Shown: positions 32,535-41,433, numbered from the stretch's first letter. The stretch is 64,000 bases of DNA from Caldilineaceae bacterium (GCA_018003515.1 JAGNDO010000004.1:1-64000), one strand, 5' to 3'. The notes: a model not told the origin generated them from the letters alone. A program made the numbers and translations.

Positions 32535-33383
32535 ATGACCATGAAAATTCTTGTCACTGGTGCCACGGGCAATGTGGGACAGGCCATCCTCCACCGGCTG
32601 GACGCTGAGGCGGTGGAGCTTTTCGCCGGGGTGCGGGATCTTTCCACGGCCAGGGCGCGGCTTGGGGTGGATTGCCAAGCCTGCGTGGTGGATTTTGAGA
32701 AAGCCATCTTTCCGACCATTCCTTTTGATGCTGTCTTCCTCATGCGCCCACCGCAGTTGGCCGACCCGGCCCTCTTTGCCACCTTTCTGTCCACCCTGGA
32801 GCCGAGTACACGGGTCGTCTTTCTTTCCGTCCAGGGCGCGGACACCAAAAGCTACCTGCCCCATGCCAAGATCGAGAAGCTGATCCGGGAGATGGGGCTG
32901 CCCCACGTCTTTCTGCGCCCCAGCTATTTTATGGAAAATCTCACCACCACCCTGTGGCCCGAACTGGCGGCCAACCGCCGTATCTTCCTGCCCTCGGGCA
33001 AGCTGCGCCTGAACTGGATCGCTGTCTCGGATGTGGCGGAGGTGGGGGCGCTGGCCTTGTTGGGCCGGGTGGCGGAGGACGCCGCGGATGTGAGCAACAC
33101 GGGCACATTGGGCTTTCAGGAGGTGGTCGATGCCATCAACGCCCTCTGCGCAACCCGCCTCGCTTATCATTCCCCTTGGTTGCCGACATACGTTGCCTAT
33201 ACTTTGCGTCAGCACCAAGGTTTGGCTTATCTTTTTGTCATGCTACTGCTCCACTACCTGCCCCGGTTCAGCCGTCAGGATGGGGCAATCACATCGGATT
33301 TCCAGCGCATCACCGGCAAGCCGCCCATAACCCTTGACGCATTCATCGCCCAAAACCGCAGTACATTTGAGCAACTTAGATAG
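32535..33383 (+). CDS. NmrA-like NAD(P)-binding SDR (atypical short-chain dehydrogenase)
   Basis: 282 residues. K-I-L-V-T-G-A-T-G-N-V-G is the dinucleotide-binding glycine motif of the NmrA/QOR2 type. H-A-K-I-E-K-L-I-R is followed by L-R-P-S-Y-F-M-E-N, which often marks atypical SDRs that lack the Y-x-x-x-K pair. Such proteins sense the NADPH/NADP ratio or reduce quinones. ATG 32535 and ATG 32541 are both possible starts; AGGAG (32529) precedes. The C-terminal part contains a hydrophobic stretch (Y-L-F-V-M-L-L-L-H-Y). Confidence 0.85.
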   Translation: MTMKILVTGATGNVGQAILHRLDAEAVELFAGVRDLSTARARLGVDCQACVVDFEKAIFPTIPFDAVFLMRPPQLADPALFATFLSTLEPSTRVVFLSVQGADTKSYLPHAKIEKLIREMGLPHVFLRPSYFMENLTTTLWPELAANRRIFLPSGKLRLNWIAVSDVAEVGALALLGRVAEDAADVSNTGTLGFQEVVDAINALCATRLAYHSPWLPTYVAYTLRQHQGLAYLFVMLLLHYLPRFSRQDGAITSDFQRITGKPPITLDAFIAQNRSTFEQLR

Positions 33384-33464
33384 CGCCAGAACGCTGATCG
33401 GTCCAATACCATTTTTGCCTTTTGCACTTTGCCTTTTGCCTTTTGCCTTCAAAAAGGAGACCCC

Positions 33465-34100
33465 ATGCACATCGATTTCACCCAAGCCCGCTGGATCAAC
33501 CCGCCCGCCCATAGCCGCATTGACCCCAACAGGGTTGAACTGACCACGGATGCGGGCACGGACTTTTGGCAACGCAGCTATTACGGCTTCCGCAACGACA
33601 ACGCCCCGGCCCTGCTCGTGGACAGCGGCGAGAACTTCACCTTCACCGTGCGGGTGAGCTTCGCCTACCGCAACCAGTTCGATCAGTGCGGGGTGGTGAT
33701 CTATTTGGACAGCGAAAACTGGTTCAAAGCCTCGGTCGAATACGAGACCCCCACCCTCTCCCGCCTGGGCAGCGTGGTGACAAACCTGGGCTATTCGGAC
33801 TGGGCCACCACGGACATCCCCACGCCCACGACCCTCTGGTATCGCCTCAGCCGCCGGGGACCGGACTTCCTGATCGAGTCTTCCCCCGACGGCCAGGAGT
33901 TCCGCCAGATGCGGGTCTTCCACCTGCACCGCCTGGGGGAGACGACCGGGGAGATGGGCCGACTGGACCCACCCGCAGACCCGCTGCAAGGCATCCCCTT
34001 TGGTCTTTACGCCTGTAGCCCCACAAATTCCACCTTCACCGCCGCCTTCACCGACTTCAAGCTGGAGCCGTGCCGGTGGTTGGCCCACGACGCTGGGTGA
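33465..34100 (+). CDS. DUF1349-like (concanavalin-fold) protein
   Basis: 211 residues. D-F-W-Q-R-S-Y-Y-G-F, F-R-N-D-N-A-P, F-D-Q-C-G-V-V-I-Y-L-D-S-E-N-W-F-K-A-S-V-E-Y and the closing F-T-D-F-K-L are the pattern of DUF1349, a regulator-of-beta-glucanase-like jelly roll. No signal peptide is seen, so it is cytoplasmic. AAAAAGGAGA precedes the ATG at 33465 at good spacing. The biochemical role of the family is unclear; carbohydrate binding is likely. Confidence 0.82.
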   Translation: MHIDFTQARWINPPAHSRIDPNRVELTTDAGTDFWQRSYYGFRNDNAPALLVDSGENFTFTVRVSFAYRNQFDQCGVVIYLDSENWFKASVEYETPTLSRLGSVVTNLGYSDWATTDIPTPTTLWYRLSRRGPDFLIESSPDGQEFRQMRVFHLHRLGETTGEMGRLDPPADPLQGIPFGLYACSPTNSTFTAAFTDFKLEPCRWLAHDAG

Positions 34101-34127
34101 AGAATTCCTGGGCGGGTCGGGATCAAT

Positions 34128-34232
34128 TGGATGTAGCCGTTCACCCCCTCGGCCCCCCGGCCCCCAATTCTAGGGGAGGCGTTGGACAGTCCCCCCCAAA
34201 GTTGGGGGGCTAGGGGGGCGGGGAGTGAACGC
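34128..34232. repeat. C-rich/G-rich inverted repeat spacer (family I variant)
   Basis: GCCGTTCACCCCCTCGGCCC on the left matches in reverse CGGGGAGTGAACGC on the right, with a CCCCCCAAAGTTGGGGGG hairpin between. It precedes the ABC importer promoter. Confidence 0.8.
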
Positions 34233-34303
34233 TTACAATTGGATAAGTGATCGGATTCTGATCATAAGACCACCCGATCGACTACACATTTTCCTCGCCC
34301 AAC

Positions 34304-34331
34304 TTGCATCTAGCCAGAGACGATATATAAT
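34304..34331 (+). promoter_or_regulatory. Sigma-70-type promoter of the ABC importer operon
   Basis: TTGCAT (34304-34309), 16-base spacer and a consensus TATAAT (34326-34331), 75 bp before the binding-protein ATG. Confidence 0.7.
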
Positions 34332-34405
34332 GACCGGGAGGCAGTTTGCTCATCCACGGTTTTGCCCACGTTTTTACCCACATTTCCTACCAACAAGGAG
34401 TTTCG

Positions 34406-35560
34406 ATGATGAAAACCCGAGGGATGATTTGGCAAGTTTTGACCGTTTTGATGGTAGTGGCCATGCTGGCGGCCTGTACGCCTGTGGCTGCACCCGTAGC
34501 AGCCCCGGCGGACGCACCCGCAGCCGCTCAACCGGCTTCGCCCATGGATGCCCTGGTCACCGCGGCCAAGGCAGAGGGCATGTTGACGGTGATTGCCTTG
34601 CCCCACGATTGGTGCAACTATGGCGGGGCGATTGAAGGCTTCAAGGCTCTGTACGGCCTACAGGTCAACGAGCTGAACCCGGATGCCGGATCCGGCGACG
34701 AGATCGAAGCCATCAAGGCCAACAAGGACAACAAAGGCCCCCAGGCACCCGATGTGATCGACGTGGGCTATGGTTTCGGTCCCCAACTGATCAGCGAAGG
34801 CTTGGTCATGCCCTATAAGGTCTCCACCTGGGATTCCATCCCCGCGGATGCCAAGGATCCCGACGGCCACTGGTACGGCGATTATTACGGTGCCCTGGCC
34901 TTCGAGGTCAACAGCGACGTGGTCGCCAATGTGCCCCAGGATTGGTCCGACCTGCTCAAGCCCGAATACAAGGGCTTGGTCGCTCTGGCCGGCGACCCCC
35001 GTGTCTCGGCCCAGGCCCAGATGAGCGTCTTTGCGGCCGCCCTGGCCAACGGCGGCTCCGCGGACGACGTGCAGGCCGGTCTGGACTTCTTCAAACAACT
35101 GAACGACGTGGGCAACTTTGTCCCCGTGATCGCCAAACAGGCCACTGTGGCCAAGGGCGAAACCCCGGTCATCCTGCGCTGGGACTACAACGCCCTGGCC
35201 GACAAGTCCACCCTGGCCGGCAACCCCAACATCGAAGTCGTCATCCCCAAGACCGGTGTGGTGGCGGGTGTCTACATTCAGGCCATCAGCGCCTATGCGC
35301 CCCACCCCAACGCGGCCAAGCTGTGGATGGAATACCTCTATTCGGATGAAGGACAGTCGGAATGGCTGAAGGGCGGCTGTCATCCCATCCGCTACAACGA
35401 CATGGCGGCCCGGGGCGTGATCTCGGCTGAACTGGCCGCGGCCCTGCCCCCGGCGGAGGCCTACGCCAGCGCCGTCTTCCCCACCATCGACCAGATCAAC
35501 AACGCCAAACAGGTGATTGCGGACAACTGGATGACGGTTGTTGGGGCAGATGTCAAGTAA
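34406..35560 (+). CDS. ABC importer solute-binding lipoprotein (family 1, polyamine/iron/phosphonate type)
   Basis: 384 residues. An N-terminal signal ending L-A-A-C-T-P gives a lipobox with Cys24, so the mature protein is membrane-anchored. A low-complexity Ala/Pro linker follows. The body has the F-K-A-L-Y-G-L and P-D-V-I-D-V-G-Y patterns of the periplasmic-binding-protein-like II fold of PotD/AfuA-type proteins. The ligand is uncertain among spermidine/putrescine, ferric iron and aminoethylphosphonate. AAGGAG lies 6 bases before the ATG at 34406. It leads a four-gene operon with two permeases and an ATPase. Confidence 0.88.
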   Translation: MMKTRGMIWQVLTVLMVVAMLAACTPVAAPVAAPADAPAAAQPASPMDALVTAAKAEGMLTVIALPHDWCNYGGAIEGFKALYGLQVNELNPDAGSGDEIEAIKANKDNKGPQAPDVIDVGYGFGPQLISEGLVMPYKVSTWDSIPADAKDPDGHWYGDYYGALAFEVNSDVVANVPQDWSDLLKPEYKGLVALAGDPRVSAQAQMSVFAAALANGGSADDVQAGLDFFKQLNDVGNFVPVIAKQATVAKGETPVILRWDYNALADKSTLAGNPNIEVVIPKTGVVAGVYIQAISAYAPHPNAAKLWMEYLYSDEGQSEWLKGGCHPIRYNDMAARGVISAELAAALPPAEAYASAVFPTIDQINNAKQVIADNWMTVVGADVK

Positions 35561-36449
35561 ATTGACGACCGAAGAGCGGGGCGTGCCCAAGGCGCGCCCC
35601 GCTCTTTCTTCCCTGATCAAGTGGGTGGGCGTGGCCCCTTTCCTGATTTTTGTCGCGCTCTTTGTCTTCCTGCCCTCGGTCTCTTTGTTGATGGGTAGCT
35701 TCCGCAACAATGCGGGCGAGTTTACCCTCAAGAATTTTGTGGATCTGGCCGACCCCGGCATCCTCAGCGCCTATGGGGTCAGCATCCGCATCAGCCTGGC
35801 GACCGCGGGGATGGGCGGGTTGCTGGGCTTTTTCATGGCCTATGCGGTCACTTTGGGCGGCTTGCCTCCCTGGGTGCGGGCGGGGCTGCTGACCTTCTCC
35901 GGCGTGGCCTCCAACTTTGCCGGTGTGCCTCTGGCCTTTGCCTTTATCGCCACCATGGGACGCACGGGCATGGTCACGGTCCTGCTCAAGCTCTTGGGCG
36001 TGGACCTCTACGGCGCAGGCTTTAGCCTTTACAGCTTTTGGGGGCTGAGCCTGACCTATATGTACTTCCAATTTCCCCTCATGGTCCTGATCATCACCCC
36101 GGCCTTGGACGGGTTGAAGTCCGACTGGCGGGAGGCTGCGGAGAACCTGGGGGCCACTCCGGCCCAATATTGGCGCATGGTGGCCCTGCCCATCCTCACC
36201 CCGGCCATTTTGGGCACCATGATTCTACTCTTTGGCAACGCCTTTGGGGCCTATGCCACAGCCCTCTCCCTCACCGGCGGCTTTATCAACCTCGTCACCG
36301 TTCTCATCGGTTCCCAGATCAAGGGCGACGTGCTGCACAATCCTGGCCTGGGCTATGCCCTGGCCATCGGCATGGTGGCGGTGATGGCCGTGGCCATGAC
36401 CGCCTATTACTTCCTGCGTCGTCGCAGCGAAAGGTGGTTGAAGCTATGA
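35550..36449 (+). CDS. ABC importer permease 1 (PotB/AfuB-like)
   Basis: 299 residues, six transmembrane segments. The EAA loop is E-A-A-E-N-L-G-A-T-P-A-Q-Y-W. W-V-G-V-A-P-F-L-I-F-V is the first helix. It overlaps the binding-protein stop by 11 bp, and its 5' end contains an 11-bp GC hairpin (35573-35605). It ends in a 4-bp ATGA overlap with the next permease. The partner for the ATPase at 37368 is this EAA loop. Confidence 0.9.
   Translation: MSSKLTTEERGVPKARPALSSLIKWVGVAPFLIFVALFVFLPSVSLLMGSFRNNAGEFTLKNFVDLADPGILSAYGVSIRISLATAGMGGLLGFFMAYAVTLGGLPPWVRAGLLTFSGVASNFAGVPLAFAFIATMGRTGMVTVLLKLLGVDLYGAGFSLYSFWGLSLTYMYFQFPLMVLIITPALDGLKSDWREAAENLGATPAQYWRMVALPILTPAILGTMILLFGNAFGAYATALSLTGGFINLVTVLIGSQIKGDVLHNPGLGYALAIGMVAVMAVAMTAYYFLRRRSERWLKL
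35573..35610 (+). promoter_or_regulatory. GC-rich hairpin with T-rich tail inside the permease 5' end
   Basis: Perfect 11-bp arms at 35573-35583 and 35595-35605 with an 11-base loop, followed by TTCTT. It lies just after the binding-protein stop and could lower permease expression relative to the binding protein or protect the 5' mRNA. Confidence 0.6.
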
Positions 36450-37243
36450 GACGACGACATGCCTGGTGGTCCTGGCTGTGGATTGGGATCGGTACCCTCT
36501 ACTTTGTCCTGCCCCTGATCGCCACCTTTGACTTTTCTTTGCGGGCCAAGAAGGGCCAACTCAGCTTTCTGGCCTATCAGCGTCTCTTCGCCGATCCCCA
36601 GTTTGTGCGTACCTTTGTCTTTTCCTTGGAACTGGCCGTCTTCACCATTCTGGTCAGCATCTTGTTGATTGTGCCCACGGCCTATTGGGTGCGTCTGCGC
36701 TTTCCCAAGCTGCGGGTAGTGATCGAATTCATCACCATGATGCCCTTTGTGATCCCGGCCATTGTGCTGGTCTTCGGGCTGATCCGGGTCTTTAGCGGCG
36801 CGCCCTTCTTCTTCACCAACACCTATATGGGCACCAACGTCCTGCTGGTGGCGGCCTATGTGGTGCTGGCCATGCCCTATATGTACCGGGCCATCGACAC
36901 GGGTCTGCAAGCCATTGATGTCATCACCCTGACCGAGGCGGCCCAAAGCATGGGCGCCGGCTGGCCCACCATCCTCTTCAAAGTGATCTTCCCCAACCTG
37001 CGGGCCGCCCTGCTCAGCGGCTCCTTCCTGACCCTGGCTATGGTCATGGGCGAGTTTACTATGGCCAGCTTCCTGGTGGGCATCAAAGCCTTTGGGCCGT
37101 ACATGTCCCTGGTCGGCCAGAACAAGACCTACGAATCCTCCTCCCTGGCCATCATCAGCTTCGCCCTCACCTGGGTACTCATGGGGCTGATCTCCCTCTT
37201 CAACCGGGGGCGGGTGGATACCCAGGTCGCCGGGGCGCATTAG
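36446..37243 (+). CDS. ABC importer permease 2 (PotC/AfuB-like)
   Basis: 265 residues, six transmembrane segments starting W-L-W-I-G-I-G-T-L-Y-F-V-L-P. The EAA loop is E-A-A-Q-S-M-G-A-G-W. Starts with a 4-bp overlap on the first permease. Together the two permeases form the heterodimeric channel. It is followed by a 124-bp gap of CTCACAATC-type tandem repeat before the ATPase gene. Confidence 0.92.
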   Translation: MRRRHAWWSWLWIGIGTLYFVLPLIATFDFSLRAKKGQLSFLAYQRLFADPQFVRTFVFSLELAVFTILVSILLIVPTAYWVRLRFPKLRVVIEFITMMPFVIPAIVLVFGLIRVFSGAPFFFTNTYMGTNVLLVAAYVVLAMPYMYRAIDTGLQAIDVITLTEAAQSMGAGWPTILFKVIFPNLRAALLSGSFLTLAMVMGEFTMASFLVGIKAFGPYMSLVGQNKTYESSSLAIISFALTWVLMGLISLFNRGRVDTQVAGAH

Positions 37244-37262
37244 CGTTGGATTTGGACTATGT

Positions 37263-37357
37263 TTGTCCAAGTTGAGATTGGAAGATTGGGCGATTAGGAG
37301 ATTAACCCGCCCCAATCGCCTAATCTCTAAATCTCACAATCTCACAATCTCTCACTC
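37263..37357. repeat. GATTGGAAGATTGG / CTCACAATCTCACAATC tandem spacer repeat (family G)
   Basis: Tandem units facing each other between the permease and ATPase genes. Confidence 0.8.
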
Positions 37358-37367
37358 ACTCAAACCT

Positions 37368-38417
37368 ATGGCCTATCTCAACCTCAAAAACCTAACCAAA
37401 AAATTCGGCAGCGCCACCGCGGTGGAAGAGTTCAACCTGGCCATCGAGAAGGGGGAGTTTGTTTCCTTTCTAGGACCGAGTGGATGCGGCAAGACCACGA
37501 CCCTGCGCATGGTGGCGGGTTTTGAACTACCCTCCGCCGGCACCGTGACCCTGGACGGCGAGGATATCACCCATCTGCCTGCCAGCCGACGCAACGTGGG
37601 CATGGTCTTTCAATCCTACGCTCTCTTCCCCAACATGACCGTGGCCCAGAATATCGGCTTTGGCCTGAAGGTGCGCAACGCCCCGGCAGAGGAGATCCAG
37701 AGCCGGGTGAAGGAGATGTTGGAGCTGATGCAGCTTGCCGCCTATGGCGACCGTTACCCCTACCAGCTTTCCGGCGGCCAACAACAGCGCATCGCCCTCT
37801 CCCGGGCCCTGGCCTTCCGGCCCCGGGTGCTGCTCCTGGACGAACCCCTCTCTGCCTTGGACGCCAAGATCCGGGTGGAGCTGCGCCTGGAGATCCGGCG
37901 CATTCAGCAGCAGTTGGGCATCACCACCATTTACGTCACCCATGATCAGGAGGAAGCCCTCTCCCTCTCCGACCGGGTGGTGGTGATGAGCCAGGGGCAT
38001 ATCGAACAGGTGGGGCCGCCCGCCCAGATCTACAACTATCCCCAGAGCGAGTTTGTGGCCGCCTTTGTGGGCCAGCTCAACCTGTTGGACGTCACCGCCG
38101 TGGACGCCGCGGCCGGCGACTTCGCCCTGGCCGGCCAGCCCGTGCGAGTGAGCCGTGCCCCCACCTCCGCCGCCAACACCCTCCCCCGCCTAGCCGTGCG
38201 CCCGGAAGCTGTGCAGATGGGCAGCGTCGCCGGCCACAACAACCTCACCGGCCGGGTAGACCACCTCATGTTCCTGGGCGCAGTCGTGCGTATGCGCATC
38301 GACCTGGACGGGCAACTGCTCTCCATCGACATGTTCAACGAGCACGGCTTGACCTTCCCCAGGGAAGGCGACAATGTGGGGATTCATTTCCCGGTGGAGG
38401 CTTGTTGGGTGATGTAG
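37368..38417 (+). CDS. ABC importer ATPase (PotA-like)
   Basis: 349 residues. Walker A G-P-S-G-C-G-K-T (about residues 39-46), Q-loop V-F-Q-S-Y-A-L-F-P, signature L-S-G-G-Q-Q-Q-R, Walker B L-L-L-D-E-P-L-S-A-L-D and switch His in V-T-H-D-Q-E-E-A. The C-terminal ~110 residues form a TOBE-type domain typical of polyamine, iron and sulfate importer ATPases. I start at ATG 37368, after the repeat; no clear ribosome-binding site is seen. It completes the importer. Confidence 0.93.
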   Translation: MAYLNLKNLTKKFGSATAVEEFNLAIEKGEFVSFLGPSGCGKTTTLRMVAGFELPSAGTVTLDGEDITHLPASRRNVGMVFQSYALFPNMTVAQNIGFGLKVRNAPAEEIQSRVKEMLELMQLAAYGDRYPYQLSGGQQQRIALSRALAFRPRVLLLDEPLSALDAKIRVELRLEIRRIQQQLGITTIYVTHDQEEALSLSDRVVVMSQGHIEQVGPPAQIYNYPQSEFVAAFVGQLNLLDVTAVDAAAGDFALAGQPVRVSRAPTSAANTLPRLAVRPEAVQMGSVAGHNNLTGRVDHLMFLGAVVRMRIDLDGQLLSIDMFNEHGLTFPREGDNVGIHFPVEACWVM

Positions 38418-38678
38418 GGAGGCAGGGTGGATGGGGGAGGGACCGAAAATTCCTACTTGCGTTGCCCGCTTTTTTCCTGTATGATAGGACCATCGTTCCC
38501 GACCGTTGATGAATCCATAAGGACAATCCCCTTGTTCTGGCCAACCACACCCGAACAGCCTGCTGATAGCCGCACAAAAACCCATACTGAGTCGTCGCGT
38601 CTGCCCTGAAGGATTGGGGGCGGGCGCTTTTTGTTTTCTCTCCAGTTCCATCCACCAAACTCAGACAGGAGGCAACAC
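38418..38678. other. Leader region of the HU-family gene
   Basis: 261 bp without a gene. The promoter is at 38457-38485, so the transcript would have a ~190-base 5' leader. A GGCGGGCGCTTTTTG segment near 38615 might pair within the leader. ACAGGAGG lies directly before the HU start. Confidence 0.5.
38457..38485 (+). promoter_or_regulatory. Sigma-70-type promoter of the HU-family gene
   Basis: TTGCGT (38457-38462), exactly 17 bases, then TATGAT (38480-38485). The spacer, with its CTTTTTTCCTG end, closely resembles that at 48311-48339. Confidence 0.65.
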
Positions 38679-39059
38679 ATGGCCGTCAAATTCAACGTCG
38701 TATCCCGTGGCAACCCATCCAACCCGACAGCCCCCAAGAAGTTTTATCCGTCTCTCGCATCAACCGGGCGCATCAGCACCCGGCACCTGGCCCGGCGCAT
38801 TGCCGAAATCTCCTCCCTCAGCAGTGCGGACACCATGGCCGTGCTGGAAGTCCTGCTCTCTATCATTCCCCAGGAGTTGGCCCAGGGCAACATCGTCGAG
38901 TTGGGCGACTTCGGCACCTTCTGGCTGCGGGCCACCTCCGAGGGCGCCGAGACCGCCGAAGCCGTGCGGGCCACCCAGTTCAAGACCGTCCTGCCCCGCT
39001 TCAACCCCGGCAAAGAGTTCAAGAAAGTGCTGAACGAGATCGAGTTCCACAAGGCGTAA
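38679..39059 (+). CDS. HU-family (HU-HIG-like) DNA-binding protein
   Basis: 126 residues. The core G-R-I-S-T-R-H-L-A-R-R-I-A, L-L-S-I-I-P-Q-E-L-A-Q-G, V-E-L-G-D-F-G-T-F-W-L-R is the HU fold's helices and beta arms, and F-N-P-G-K-E-F-K is the closing motif. The protein carries ~20 extra N-terminal residues, as in the Bacteroides-type HU-HIG. It compacts or organises DNA. It has a promoter and a strong terminator hairpin of its own, so is monocistronic. Confidence 0.9.
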   Translation: MAVKFNVVSRGNPSNPTAPKKFYPSLASTGRISTRHLARRIAEISSLSSADTMAVLEVLLSIIPQELAQGNIVELGDFGTFWLRATSEGAETAEAVRATQFKTVLPRFNPGKEFKKVLNEIEFHKA

Positions 39060-39060
39060 A

Positions 39061-39124
39061 AAACATTTAGAAGTTTTTGGAAAAACTTCTAAATGTTTTC
39101 CCGAAAACTTCTAAATGTTTTTTC
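39061..39124 (+). terminator. Strong hairpin terminator after the HU-family gene
   Basis: Perfect 18-bp arms at 39061-39078 and 39081-39098 with a GG loop, then CCCG and a third copy of the right arm ending TTTTTT. AT-rich stem with T-runs; the arm copies allow alternative pairings. Confidence 0.75.
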
Positions 39125-39859
39125 AAAGAGGTCTAGAGGTGGATGGCCTGTGACGACTGGGTCATCCACCCTAGATAGAATGCAGATCCTCATGGGATGG
39201 TAGGGCAAGGAAAATTGTTCTAGAGCTGACCGGAGATTGATCTGCACTGTGGGGGCTGTATTCTGTCTGGAGTGTAGTACAGAAAAATCTATGGTTCAGA
39301 CCTCCTATGAATGAGCGAAAAGATCCGCCTTGAATTGTAAACCTACGAGTAATTTGATGATAGAATTTTCACAAAAAACGGATTGCCAGATTTTTAACTT
39401 GCATAATCAAATCCTTACTTGTATTATAGAGTTCGTTGCTCCTTTCCGATGTCTGATCATAGGATAACTCCCATGTCCTCCTTTCATTGCACTCATTTCG
39501 GTAGTTTCAAAATTAGTCATCGACATCAATATTCAAACTTTTGCGTCTGCCTTGGACCAGTAAGGGCGACGCTTCTTTTTTTCCTTTCGGCATCACTCAT
39601 TACCGAAAGTTGAAAGATGAATAACCGAAAGGTGATTTTCGACTTTTTGGGTTATTATACAGTTACCCTTCTACCGATTTGATTCACACCTGTTCTTATT
39701 TGGAGATAATGTGACTTAACTACGAAACAACGGCGAATTGAAAAATGAAGCGGTCAATCATTAGTTAAGTCACAAAAGCCTCCAAGCAAACATAACGTCA
39801 GCTGTTTTATAGGATATGTTTTTTATTCTCAAGATCACACCTGCAAAGGGGAGGGAAAA
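39125..39859. other. AT-rich region without a convincing gene
   Basis: 735 bp at the left edge of island 2. It holds one 11-bp perfect inverted repeat (39711-39721 / 39763-39773, GTGACTTAACT) with a 41-base loop. A 64-codon frame at 39419 has no family look and no ribosome-binding site. Confidence 0.6.
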
Positions 39860-40027
39860 ATGGCTTCAGTAAAGCATTGTAATGTTTGTGGGAATAACGT
39901 TACACCTAAGAAGGATTTCAACTGGCTTGTTTTTATTTTTATGTGTGGAATATTTTACCTGCCTGTATATTGGGGAAAGCCCGCAAAATGCCCAACGTGT
40001 AACAGCAACAATTTTTCAAGTGTGTAG
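39860..40027 (+). CDS. Small zinc-ribbon membrane-associated protein, copy 1
   Basis: 55 residues. C-N-V-C-G near the start and C-P-T-C-N near the end can form a zinc ribbon; between them lies a hydrophobic segment, W-L-V-F-I-F-M-C-G-I-F-Y-L-P-V-Y-W. GGGGAGGGAAAA precedes the ATG. It is a near-duplicate of the C-terminal 55 residues of the protein at 40325. Function unknown. Confidence 0.7.
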   Translation: MASVKHCNVCGNNVTPKKDFNWLVFIFMCGIFYLPVYWGKPAKCPTCNSNNFSSV

Positions 40028-40324
40028 TTGTTAGTCCATCAAGGTTCTTTGGGATCTCGGGGGGTTGATAAACGTAATAGCGTTGAGTAGTGAACAAATA
40101 TCGTAATTCATTGCTCTCGTTTTGGCTTGTCAACCTTCTGAGATTTCATGGGTCCGTTTTTTGGACGAGGAAACAAGAGTAAGATAGTTACTGTACACGT
40201 CGCTACCCAGGAGTAACATAATTTGAAGGTGGAAAATTGTTGTTTCTTGTTTGTGGCGAGAATGAGTTGTCTAGCCACCAGTTCTTAATTGATCTTGGCT
40301 TTGCCGGGTCGGGGGTATCTAGAA

Positions 40325-40600
40325 ATGGACTTATATAATACGGCAACGATTATTTTAGTGATTATGATAGTCGCTGCGTTCCTTATAATTGGAAGGAATT
40401 TTAGAAATCATACCTACAAAAGCAAGGGGAAAATGGCTTCGGTAAGGCATTGTAATGTTTGTGGGAATAACGTTACACCTAAGAAGGATTTCAATTGGCT
40501 TGTTTTTATTTTTATGTGTGGCGTATTTTACCTGCCTGTATATTGGGGGAAGTCCGCAAAATGCCCAATGTGTAACAGTAGTAATTTTTCAAGTATATAG
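40325..40600 (+). CDS. Membrane helix plus zinc-ribbon protein, copy 2
   Basis: 91 residues. An N-terminal transmembrane helix (A-T-I-I-L-V-I-M-I-V-A-A-F-L-I-I-G-R) is followed after a short linker (about residues 22-36) by the same zinc-ribbon module as copy 1 (C-N-V-C-G ... C-P-M-C-N). The helix is nearly identical to the N-terminus of the 41104 protein, so three neighbouring genes shuffle two modules. Function unknown; the ATG at 40325 is favoured over upstream in-frame starts by that homology. Confidence 0.7.
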   Translation: MDLYNTATIILVIMIVAAFLIIGRNFRNHTYKSKGKMASVRHCNVCGNNVTPKKDFNWLVFIFMCGVFYLPVYWGKSAKCPMCNSSNFSSI

Positions 40601-41103
40601 CGCTAACTATCAAAGCTCTTTGAAATCTCAGTAAATTGAAAAACGCAACAACATTGAATAGTGATCAAATATCGTAATTCATTGCCCTCGTTTTGACTTG
40701 CCAACCGTCTGTGATTCCATAGGTCTATTTTTTGTAATCAGGAACAAGAGAAAAGAATGAGTACACTCGTTGTCGCCCAGAAGTAACACAATTTGAGGGT
40801 GAAACAATTTCATTTTTTGCCCGCTGCAAATATGTCTTTCCGCTCTTTTGCTCTCATGATTGGAAATGATAATTAACTATAGCAAGGTCTCTTTGAGAAG
40901 TGGAGTTTCTGCAAGGTAAATTTCTGTCCTGCCACAGTTCAGCGGACAAGAAATCCTTCCTGGAAAACTCCTAGTTTCTACCAAATCTTGCTACAGTCCA
41001 TCGACTTGGTCTCGGTTTTTGGTTGTTTGTGGGTAAAATCAATGAGTTGTTTAGTCACCAGTTCTTAATTGGTCCTGGCTTTGCCGGGTTGGGAGATCCA
41101 GAA
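40601..41103. other. Spacer between duplicated small genes
   Basis: About 500 bp with no gene. The first ~220 bp are a diverged copy of 40028-40250. A local inverted repeat of TAGCAAGGT/ACCAAATCTTGCTA type lies between 40878 and 40995. Confidence 0.55.
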
Positions 41104-41433
41104 ATGGAAATGTATACAGCAACGATCATTTTAGTGATTATACTAGTTGTTGCGTTCCTTATAATCGGAAGGAAGTTTAGGAAAGTAGATGTCGAACTTT
41201 CTACGCCGCTAGTTTCTGGAAGGCTAAAGGGAGAACGGATAAGTAAAGAGCCAGTGTCTGGTCAAGCTGAAGTTTTCGATATCTCTGGGGAAAATATTCG
41301 GATCGGAAATGTGATTGGTGTTGATGGTAGTGCGGTTGCAATAGGTAAAGCGCAAGTAAGTGATATTGCTGCTACAAAAGATGTTGATATCAAGGATGTG
41401 ATGGGGACTCGTCAGAGTAAAAAAAATGACTGA
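41104..41433 (+). CDS. Single-pass membrane protein with C-terminal beta-motif
   Basis: 109 residues. The first 22 (T-A-T-I-I-L-V-I-I-L-V-V-A-F-L-I-I-G-R) are a transmembrane helix shared with the 40325 protein. A linker follows and then G-E-N-I-R-I-G-N-V-I-G-V-D-G-S-A-V-A-I-G, a Gly/Ile/Val motif of the kind found next to STAND, TIR or CHAT proteins in Chloroflexota and cyanobacteria. The tail D-V-D-I-K-D-V is also repetitive. It overlaps the next gene by 8 bp. A role as a membrane receiver of an amyloid-like signal is a hypothesis only. Confidence 0.65.
   Translation: MEMYTATIILVIILVVAFLIIGRKFRKVDVELSTPLVSGRLKGERISKEPVSGQAEVFDISGENIRIGNVIGVDGSAVAIGKAQVSDIAATKDVDIKDVMGTRQSKKND

Larger units (their letters stand above)
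39841..41100 (+). repeat. Tandem duplication of small-gene units and their spacers
   Basis: The unit gene end plus spacer at 39860-40325 corresponds to 40433-41104. The coding parts are almost identical and the spacers share long blocks, e.g. CAAATATCGTAATTCATTGC (near 40096 and 40666) and CACCAGTTCTTAATTG followed by TGGCTTTGCCGGGT (near 40278 and 41057). Confidence 0.85.

Noticed and set aside
39419-39613. 64-codon frame in AT-rich spacer
   Set aside because: No ribosome-binding site, neighbour coupling or recognisable motif.
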